A DNA stretch of 6,791 nt. It comes from Syntrophaceae bacterium UBA4059. GTDB taxonomy: Bacteria > Desulfobacterota > Syntrophia > Syntrophales > Smithellaceae. The notes below the pieces were generated by a model. That model did not search any database, had not been told where the DNA came from, and was given only the letters and a program-made list of their open reading frames with translations. The translations under genes and the position numbers were made by a program. Every line of letters begins with the position of its first letter. Position 1 is the stretch's first letter. Shown in pieces: positions 1-5,800 of the stretch. The stretch is from positions 28,061-34,851 of the forward strand of contig DFZJ01000194.1 of the NCBI GenBank assembly GCA_002382045.1, in the 5' to 3' direction.

Positions 1-171
1 CTGATATACAGGATTGGGGCTATTGAGGGCTGGTTTGTGGCGACAGTTGGCGTCGTCTTTCTGATCATTGAGTTCTATGGCTTTGATCTTTACAAGTATT
101 CTCAGTACATATTGCCGTTTATTCTGGTTGCACTGGGTATCTTTGTCATCATGAAACGCCGTAAGCATTAA
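1..171 (+). CDS. C-terminal end of a small integral membrane protein (partial, 5' end outside window)
   Basis: Frame 1 is open from the left edge to a TAA at 169-171 and encodes 56 residues, so only the C-terminus is seen. It holds two hydrophobic stretches, about residues 10-28 (WFVATVGVVFLIIEFYGF) and 36-51 (YILPFILVALGIFVIM). They are separated by a short polar linker (DLYKYSQ) and followed by a basic tail (KRRKH) that should sit in the cytoplasm by the positive-inside rule. The pattern of two short helices, a Gly in each and a terminal K/R cluster resembles the two-helix membrane module of LiaI/LiaF-like and DUF5668 proteins, but this is a resemblance of pattern only. The stop codon shares its last A with the ATG of the downstream phosphatase, so the two are probably co-transcribed and translationally coupled. 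No function can be assigned. That it is a real coding end is supported by the hydrophobic pattern and the tight junction. Confidence 0.6.
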   Translation: MIYRIGAIEGWFVATVGVVFLIIEFYGFDLYKYSQYILPFILVALGIFVIMKRRKH

Positions 172-860
172 TGACAAAAATCGTTAGTAGAAACAATATC
201 ATGTTGATAAAACAAAAACGGGCGCTTATTCTCAGCGATTTTGACGGCACGATCTGTAAGACGGATATCGGTAATGCGGTCCTCAGCGAATTTACAAGAA
301 AAAGTTGGGATGAACTTGATCGGGAATACATCAAAGGCGCTATAGGTTCGCGCGCCGCTTATGAGAAAATTGCTCCGCTCATTGCCGGCAATCGCGAAAA
401 AATGAAAGATTTTGTTCTTGCGCGTGGAAAACTGGCCCGGGGTTTTTCGCCGTTCTATAAACTGTGCGGAAAGAAAAACCTGGACTTGAAAATTGTTTCC
501 GACGGTTTGGACTTTTATATCCGGAGCATTCTGGAGAAACACGGTTTTCCGGATATTGAATTCTTTTCCAATGTGTTGGAATATGGCAACGACGATTCAC
601 CGGCGATCAAATTTCCCGGGATGAATGCATTATGCGGGCGCTGCGGAACCTGCAAAAACTCTGTATTGCATTCATTTCGGCTGATGTATGAACAAATTAT
701 TTACATCGGCGACGGACATTCGGATATCTGTGCGTCACGCTCGGCCGATGTGGTATTCGCCAAAGGGGTTCTTTTGAAAAAATATCGCGAGGAGAATATC
801 CCCTGTATTCCCTTTGACGATTTCAGCACGATTAATCAATATCTGAGAAAAAATTATTGA
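171..860 (+). CDS. HAD superfamily subfamily IB phosphatase, MtnX/SerB-like
   Basis: This is a 229-residue cytoplasmic phosphohydrolase with all the HAD signatures. Motif I is DFDGT with nucleophile D23 and acid/base D25. Motif II is S110 in IVSDG. Motif III is probably K162. Motif IV is GDGHSD (D181, D185), which binds Mg2+. The helical insertion between motifs I and II (about 30-100) is the C1 cap of subfamily IB, the group containing phosphoserine phosphatase and MtnX (2-hydroxy-3-keto-5-methylthiopentenyl-1-phosphate phosphatase). The Cys-rich segment before K162 (C155, C158, C161) recalls the CGxCK stretch of MtnX-type proteins, which favours that branch, but the substrate is not determinable here. 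The length is normal for the family. The chosen ATG overlaps the previous stop (TAATG), a typical coupled start. No good Shine-Dalgarno precedes it, and an in-frame ATG at 201 (M11) would also leave the domain intact. The aminotransferase follows after 32 bp, suggesting a shared pathway. Confidence 0.88.
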   Translation: MTKIVSRNNIMLIKQKRALILSDFDGTICKTDIGNAVLSEFTRKSWDELDREYIKGAIGSRAAYEKIAPLIAGNREKMKDFVLARGKLARGFSPFYKLCGKKNLDLKIVSDGLDFYIRSILEKHGFPDIEFFSNVLEYGNDDSPAIKFPGMNALCGRCGTCKNSVLHSFRLMYEQIIYIGDGHSDICASRSADVVFAKGVLLKKYREENIPCIPFDDFSTINQYLRKNY

Positions 861-878
861 AACACTCGAGATAAGGCC

Positions 879-882
879 GGAG
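879..882 (+). promoter_or_regulatory. Ribosome binding site of the aminotransferase gene
   Basis: GGAG lies 10 bp upstream of the ATG at 893, inside the 32-bp gap after the phosphatase stop codon. It supports that ATG as the start. No promoter is evident in this gap, consistent with co-transcription from upstream. Confidence 0.5.
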
Positions 883-892
883 CCATTATAAA

Positions 893-2074
893 ATGTCCAT
901 ATCAAAAAAAATTAAAGCCTCTATTTCACAATCATCCATGATCAGGAAAATGTTTGAGCAGGGCATCCTCCTGAAAAAGAAACATGGTGAGGATAACGTC
1001 TATGATTTCAGCCTGGGAAACCCCAATGTGGATCATCCCGAGGAATTTAAAAAGGAACTCATCGCTGTTGCCGATGAGGAGATTGCCTTGAAACACGGCT
1101 ATACGCCCAACGCGGGTTATCCGGCAACAAGGCAGTCTGTCGCCCGAAAAATAAGCAAAACGACCGGTCTGAAAATAACAGCCGATCATGTGGTCATGTC
1201 CTGCGGAGCGGGCGGCGCGCTTAATGTGATTTTGAAGTCGCTTCTTGATCCGGGCGATGAAGTCATCATTCTTAAGCCTTTCTTTGTGGAGTATCCTTTT
1301 TACATTGAAAATTACGGCGGTGTTGTGAAATATGCGGCGACAAAACCTGATTTTTCTCTCGATATTGACGCCATTTCCAAGGCCATCACCCGGAAAACAA
1401 AGGCCATGATCATCAACTCGCCCAACAACCCGACCGGCAGGGTTTACAGTAAAAAAAGCATAGAAGAACTTGCCCGGTTGTTGAGAGAAAAAGGCCGGGT
1501 ATTCAAGAAACCTGTCTATCTGCTGGCCGATGAACCGTATGCGGAAATTGTTTTTGATGGTTTGAAGGTGCCCAGTATCCTTAAAGCTTATCAAAACAGC
1601 ATCATCGCTTATTCTTATTCCAAAACATTGTCTTTGCCGGGCGAAAGAATCGGCTACATTGCTGTTCATCCCAAAATCCATGATGCAGATGATTTGGTCA
1701 ATGCCCTGATTTTATGCACACGGATTATGGGTTTTGTGAACGCGCCGGCTCTGATGCAGCGCATCGTGGCGAAACTTCAACATGTGACCGTTGACGTTGA
1801 TATCTACCAGAAAAAGCGCGATTTGCTTTGCCAGGGGCTGGCCAAAGCCGGGTATCAATTTACAAAGCCGCAGGGTGCTTTTTATCTATTTGTAAAAAGT
1901 CCAATGCCTGATGACGTGAAATTCGTTCACATGCTGCTGCAAAAAAACATTCTGGTGGTTCCCGGAAGCGGTTTCGGCAGCCCCGGTTATTTCCGCATCG
2001 CCTTCTGTGTCGAAGATGCGACTATCATCAATTCCATGGATGGCTTTGCCGCCGCAATCAGAGAATGCAAATAA
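893..2074 (+). CDS. Pyridoxal-phosphate-dependent aminotransferase, class I/II (aspartate aminotransferase fold type I)
   Basis: This is a complete 393-residue cytoplasmic enzyme expected to move an amino group between an amino acid and a 2-oxo acid using PLP. The landmarks occur in the right order: substrate-side GNPN at 42-45; Y70 in GYTPNAGYP; the phosphate-binding glycine loop around 104-108 (CGAGG); N179 in SPNNPTG; D213 and Y216 in ADEPYAE, which contact the pyridine ring; the Schiff-base lysine K244 in SYSKTLSLPGERIGY, with R252 binding PLP phosphate; and R368 in YFRIAF, which clamps the substrate carboxylate. Length is typical. The start is fixed by a GGAG ribosome site 10 bp upstream. 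The type resembles the broad subgroup that includes aspartate, aromatic and methionine-salvage transaminases, so the amino donor cannot be named. Its partner upstream is a HAD-IB phosphatase. The gene converges on the toxin-antitoxin module, with 15 bp between the two stop codons. Confidence 0.93.
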   Translation: MSISKKIKASISQSSMIRKMFEQGILLKKKHGEDNVYDFSLGNPNVDHPEEFKKELIAVADEEIALKHGYTPNAGYPATRQSVARKISKTTGLKITADHVVMSCGAGGALNVILKSLLDPGDEVIILKPFFVEYPFYIENYGGVVKYAATKPDFSLDIDAISKAITRKTKAMIINSPNNPTGRVYSKKSIEELARLLREKGRVFKKPVYLLADEPYAEIVFDGLKVPSILKAYQNSIIAYSYSKTLSLPGERIGYIAVHPKIHDADDLVNALILCTRIMGFVNAPALMQRIVAKLQHVTVDVDIYQKKRDLLCQGLAKAGYQFTKPQGAFYLFVKSPMPDDVKFVHMLLQKNILVVPGSGFGSPGYFRIAFCVEDATIINSMDGFAAAIRECK

Positions 2075-2092
2075 ATGCAAAATCGGCATTTA
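2072..2092. terminator. Short inverted repeat joining the two convergent stop codons; possible weak bidirectional terminator
   Basis: A perfect 7-bp inverted repeat (TAAATGC at 2072-2078, GCATTTA at 2086-2092) flanks a 7-base loop. Its outer ends are exactly the TAA of the aminotransferase and the TAA of vapC on the opposite strand. The stem is AT-rich and neither side has a clean run of T (the + side continues CCCATTGTTGTTTTG), so efficiency as an intrinsic terminator is doubtful. No better terminator is visible between these convergent genes. Confidence 0.3.
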
Positions 2093-2530
2093 CCCATTGT
2101 TGTTTTGAACGTATTTCCCACTCACTATCGGAATGTTACTTCTTTTTGCTGCTGCTAAAATATGCTTATTGGTTGATGCGATAGGTAATCCTTTGCGCAT
2201 GGCAATATCTAAGTAAGAGGCGTCATAGCTGGATAGTTTATATTCACGGGCAAGAGATAATATTTCACTCAACATTCTTTCCGGTAATTCCTGTTCCACA
2301 ATAATCGGCAGATCAAAAAGCAAGGAAATAAAGCGGGAGCTATCAGCCTGACTGAGCCGTTTTCTACGTTCCGCAACCAGTAACACATTGCCGACTTCCA
2401 ATGGCCAGATAGCCGGCACGTAGGCGGTAGCCTCTTCCAAGTGTCCCAGAACGGCATCGGTATATTTACTTGTTTCGTCTTGAAAACACCAGGACATGAC
2501 CACTGAATTATCAATAACAAAATCCCGCAT
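2090..2530 (-). CDS. vapC: VapC-type PIN-domain toxin (putative ribonuclease of a type II toxin-antitoxin module)
   Basis: This 146-residue protein consists of one PIN domain, the Mg2+-dependent RNase fold of VapC toxins, which typically cleave tRNA or rRNA when the antitoxin is lost. Visible landmarks are D7 in the first strand (FVIDNSVVMSWCF), E45 in WPLEVGNVL, and D103 in LSSYDASYLDIA. These are three of the usual acidic active-site positions. The fourth, normally D in a motif like ATLDKxLxxAA, is N121 here (IASTNKHILAAA, codon AAT). The family tolerates some variation at this site, but activity may be reduced. The length is usual for VapC. The ATG lies 3 bp after the antitoxin stop. AGG-rich sequence in the last antitoxin codons (2540-2547) can serve as ribosome site, so translation is likely coupled to the antitoxin. 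The gene ends 15 bp from the convergent aminotransferase. The family call is firm; the RNA target is unknown. Confidence 0.9.
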   Translation of the reverse strand: MRDFVIDNSVVMSWCFQDETSKYTDAVLGHLEEATAYVPAIWPLEVGNVLLVAERRKRLSQADSSRFISLLFDLPIIVEQELPERMLSEILSLAREYKLSSYDASYLDIAMRKGLPIASTNKHILAAAKRSNIPIVSGKYVQNNNG

Positions 2531-2533
2531 GAC

Positions 2534-2773
2534 TTAACGCCTGCCTTCTTCGATCATTTTCCTCAAGGGAAGGCCCTTGAGGTTGTGTTTGTCACGGAAC
2601 ATGCGTAATGCTGCAATCGCTTGTCTTGGATTTGATTTTTTTGCGGTGGCTGGAGGCTGTAGGACAGCGACGGTTACCCCGTGTTTTGTTATGCAGATCT
2701 CTTCGCCTTTATTGACACGTTCCAGAAGCTTGGAAAGAGATGTCTTTGCTTCATAAGCCCCAATGGTTTGCAT
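2534..2773 (-). CDS. Phd/YefM family antitoxin (type II toxin-antitoxin)
   Basis: This is a 79-residue antitoxin. The N-terminal half (about 1-40) has the Phd/YefM pattern: an IGAYEAKTSLSKLLERV helix, then GEEICITKHGVTVAVLQP, the strand-turn-strand that forms the DNA-binding dimer. The linker (41-55, rich in K, S, P and A) leads to a basic C-terminal segment ending LRKMIEEGRR, a common tail in antitoxins paired with PIN toxins, where it wraps the toxin and blocks its active site. By family knowledge it should repress its own promoter, with tighter repression in complex with toxin. The start is secured by AAGGAG 6 bp upstream. It is first in a two-gene operon with vapC (3-bp gap) and has its own promoter in the gap after hrpA. 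No truncation or frameshift is seen. Confidence 0.92.
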   Translation of the reverse strand: MQTIGAYEAKTSLSKLLERVNKGEEICITKHGVTVAVLQPPATAKKSNPRQAIAALRMFRDKHNLKGLPLRKMIEEGRR

Positions 2774-2779
2774 GCGATG

Positions 2780-2785
2780 CTCCTT
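2780..2785 (-). promoter_or_regulatory. Strong ribosome binding site of the antitoxin gene
   Basis: On the minus strand AAGGAG lies 6 bp before the antitoxin ATG at 2773, a near-ideal Shine-Dalgarno. The downstream toxin has only an interrupted AGG-type site inside the antitoxin coding sequence, which fits the need for excess antitoxin over toxin. Confidence 0.75.
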
Positions 2786-2791
2786 ACTTTA

Positions 2792-2808
2792 GACCAGATG
2801 GCGACCAG
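2792..2808 (-). promoter_or_regulatory. Candidate antitoxin operator: tandem CTGGTC direct repeats
   Basis: On the minus strand CTGGTC occurs twice (2808-2803 and 2797-2792), the copies starting 11 bp apart, about one helical turn. The first copy overlaps the end of the -10 box and the second lies in the first transcribed bases. Two same-face copies at the start of an autoregulated toxin-antitoxin operon are plausible binding sites for antitoxin or for the toxin-antitoxin complex. This is inference from position and spacing. Confidence 0.4.
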
Positions 2809-2835
2809 TTTAAGTGATCTATATTATGATGTCAA
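2807..2835 (-). promoter_or_regulatory. Sigma70-type promoter of the toxin-antitoxin operon
   Basis: On the minus strand a perfect -35 box TTGACA (2835-2830) is followed by a 17-bp spacer and a -10 box TAAACT (2812-2807, four of six consensus bases). Transcription would begin near 2800, giving a leader of roughly 27 bases that includes the AAGGAG ribosome site. It lies wholly between the hrpA stop codon and the antitoxin start, so the module can be expressed independently of hrpA. Confidence 0.65.
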
Positions 2836-2851
2836 GAATAATCTAAGATCA
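2815..2851. repeat. Imperfect inverted repeat around the -35 box of the toxin-antitoxin promoter
   Basis: Arms TGATCT (2815-2820) and AGATCA (2846-2851) are perfect inverted copies. Pairing can be extended inward, with one bulged base, to 2815-2827 against 2838-2851. The centre falls on the -35 box. It could be a second operator or, as RNA, an AT-rich hairpin directly after the hrpA stop. No T-run follows on the minus strand, so it is a poor intrinsic terminator. Confidence 0.4.
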
Positions 2852-2852
2852 G

Positions 2853-5800
2853 TTAATAAATGATTTTTCCAATTTCTTCGATCAGCTGATGAAGCCTTTT
2901 GGGTGAGACAGGGTAGGGGGTTTTGAGTTCCTGAGCGAAAAGGGAAACTTTATATTCTTCGATCATCCAGGACAGTTCATCCGTTTTATTCTTTTTTTCC
3001 ACTGAAGCCGTGGGTGCCGTGTTGTCTATGATTTCCTGATAATGTTTTGCATAAAGGGACACATTCTGCAGTTTGCTTTCAGTTGCCGCCAGATTCAGAC
3101 TGCCGCGCTCGGCCCTTATCGAAAGCGCTTTACAATAACGCGGCAAGTCGCGCAGACGATCGAACGCGTATAGCATGGGAAAATTAATGGGAATAAGGCC
3201 GTGCAATTCCGTAAGCGTAGCCTTCAGAAATTTCAAAACGGGATTGTTTGCCCGGTTTTTCTGGATCAGCTTTTGCAGTAAATCAAAAGTATCCGTAAAG
3301 CTTCTGATGACCGGTGTTATGGAAGATACAACCTGCTGCCCGTACGGCAGGATTTTTGTGTCGACGGCATTGGCATGGCTGATAAACGCCTCGGGACTGC
3401 GCCAGGGGTGATAAAACAAATCTTTTTTAACGCGATCCATGATGGCCTGTTCCAGGTGTTTGGGATTCCCGATGTTTGCGACCTGATTTTTCAGCTCACC
3501 GCCCGGAACGATATTTTTTTTAAGCTGTCTGAGCTTTTCCGCAAAATGAATATCGTAAAGTGCGGCGACGCCCTGAAGGTGGCTGATGGCTGCTTCCTGC
3601 GGATTGGAAAACAGACGGAGATTGATGACGCCGTCCGTTACCTGTAGCGCCGGGTAGGCGTAGCCGGCCAAACCGTGTTGCCCCATCAGTTCAATGTTTT
3701 CGGGCAACGGACCGAAATTCCAGCTGGTGATGTTATCCTTTTCCCATTGACGCCGGTAGGCGGTCAGCGAGGTCTGGTGGACCTGTTCGATCAGTTCTTG
3801 TTGCAGTTTCCCGATGTTCCGGCTGTTGGTGACTTCGCTGCCCTGGTCATCAATGACACTGTAGCGAATGTTTAAATGCGGCGGCAACTTCTCCAGAGCC
3901 CATGAATCGACCGGCACGGTCAATTTATATTCATGAAGTAAATACCTGCTTAGCGCCATCGGCAGTGAATTCTCCGCAATGGTTTCCCTCTGACTGAATG
4001 TTTTAGCGATCTGAACCAGAGGCGGCAGCTTTTGCCTGACGTTTTTAGGCAGAGATTTCAGCATATAAAGGACCTTCTCCCGCAGGAGAGACGGCAGGTG
4101 TTTTTCGATATTTTCGGATGCGGCTTTGGCGATCAGTCCAAGGGGGACCGAGACGGTTACACCATCTTGTGCACGGCCCGGTTCAAAACGATAATGGCAG
4201 GCCAGTGCGGCGTTGCCGATTTTAATATGATCGGGATATTGATTCAGATCCAGGGGATCAGGATCTTCTGCAATGAAGTCTTCTTCCCGGAATCGCAGGA
4301 AATCATCATTTCCTTTGTCTCTGATCAGTTTCTGTAAGGACCGGATGTCCGAAATCAGCGGAAGTCTTTGCTCATAGAGCTCTGCGATCGTTTCTTCATC
4401 AACTGCGATGCCGCGTTTTCTCAGCTTATCTTCCATGGTCTTTATTTTATCCCATAAAGACAGATTGTGTGTGAGAAAGGGAAGTTTGCGTCCGACTTCG
4501 CCTGTGACCAGGGCTTCGCGGATGAATATTTTTTTGGCTTCCTCCGGGTTGATCCGTTCATAGGCCACCGTTCTTTGTTCGACAATGGTCAAGCCGAAAA
4601 GGATTACTTTTTCCAGCGCCACAACCTGTCCGCGATTTTTCTCCCAGTGCGCCGCCCACCAGGTGTAACGGCAATGCTCCCTGCCCAATTCTTCCAGCCA
4701 TTCACTTTTGATATTAGCCGCATTGCGGGCGAAAACTCTGGAAGTCAGGCTGATTTCCGAGGCGACAATCCAGGGGCCGCCCTTGTTAAAAAGACCTGAG
4801 CCGGGATAAAGCATCACTTCGCGGCTTTTGGCTGCGGTATAAAAATTCTTTTCTTTTTTCTGGGCAATATTGGAAAGGTAGCCGCTGAGAATCGAACGGT
4901 GAATCTTATCGGAAATAGTCTGATCAATTTCAATCTTTACGGGTTTCCTGTGTTTTGGCGCAATATTCTTACCGGTGATAATCTCCAGAATCTGATGATA
5001 AATATCCCGCCATTCCACCATGCGCCGGTAAGAAAGAAAATGATCGCGGCAGAATTTTCTCAACTTGCTTTGTGACTGCATCTTTTCGAGATTGTCGGAA
5101 TATCGGTTCCAGATTTGCAGGTACGTGAGGAAATCCGATTCGGGATGCGCAAATTGCGCGTGAGCGGCTGCGGCCTGGTCGATCTTGTCATAGGGGCGTT
5201 CCCTGGGGTCCTGGATGCTCAGCGCTGCGGCAATCACGGCTATTTCGTTGATGCAGCTTTCTTTTTTGGCTTCAATGATCATCCGGGACACTCGGGGATC
5301 CAGGGGAAATTGAGACATGATCTGACCAATTTCAGTCAGTTTATAATGTTCTGCCTCAGTTTCGTTTTCGTCACGGGTGAGCGCGCCCAGATCACGCAGT
5401 ATTTCGATGCCGTCGCGGATATTTTTCGGGTGAGGCCTGTCAATAAAGGGAAAGGAGGTTATCAATCCCAGATTTAAAGACAGCATGCGCAGAATCACGC
5501 CGGCCAGATTGGAGCGCAGGATCTCCGGCGTCGTATAAAGGGGCCTCTCAGCGAAATCTTCCCGGGAATAAAGGCGGATGCAGATGCCGTCCTGAACGCG
5601 GCCACAGCGTCCTTTGCGTTGATCGGCGCTGCTTCTCGAAACGGGTTTGATGGGCAATCCGGTGGTCTGACTGCGGGGATTATATTCCAGAATACGGGCA
5701 AGCCCTGCGTCAATCACATATTTGATGCCGGGGATCGTCAGGGATGTTTCCGCGATATTTGTTGCCACAATAATTTTCTGCTCCCGCGCGGGAGAAAAAA

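Noticed and set aside
168..542. A 124-codon minus-strand open frame over the phosphatase.
   Set aside because: It is antisense to a gene with intact HAD motifs, has no recognisable domain, and is best explained as a shadow.
932..1681. A 249-codon open frame on the minus strand.
   Set aside because: It lies antisense to the aminotransferase, whose full set of PLP motifs is on the plus strand. The predicted protein has no recognisable domain and a composition typical of a shadow frame.
2064..2081. Direct repeat AATGCAAA twice (2064-2071 and 2074-2081) as a possible attachment or insertion site duplication.
   Set aside because: The copies are only 10 bp apart, AT-rich, and no mobile element or second flanking copy is seen beyond the toxin-antitoxin module.
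2815..2851. The inverted repeat after hrpA as an intrinsic terminator.
   Set aside because: The stem is AT-rich with a bulge and is followed by CTTAAACTGG rather than a T-run. Its position on the -35 box suits an operator better.
2681..2863. A 60-codon plus-strand open frame crossing the toxin-antitoxin promoter.
   Set aside because: It runs antisense over the antitoxin start and promoter, has no recognisable domain, and its extent is explained by the antitoxin coding sequence and an AT-rich gap.
5115..5477. Several plus-strand open frames of 60-120 codons inside the helicase region.
   Set aside because: All are antisense to the continuous hrpA frame and none has a recognisable motif or a ribosome site that I could see.
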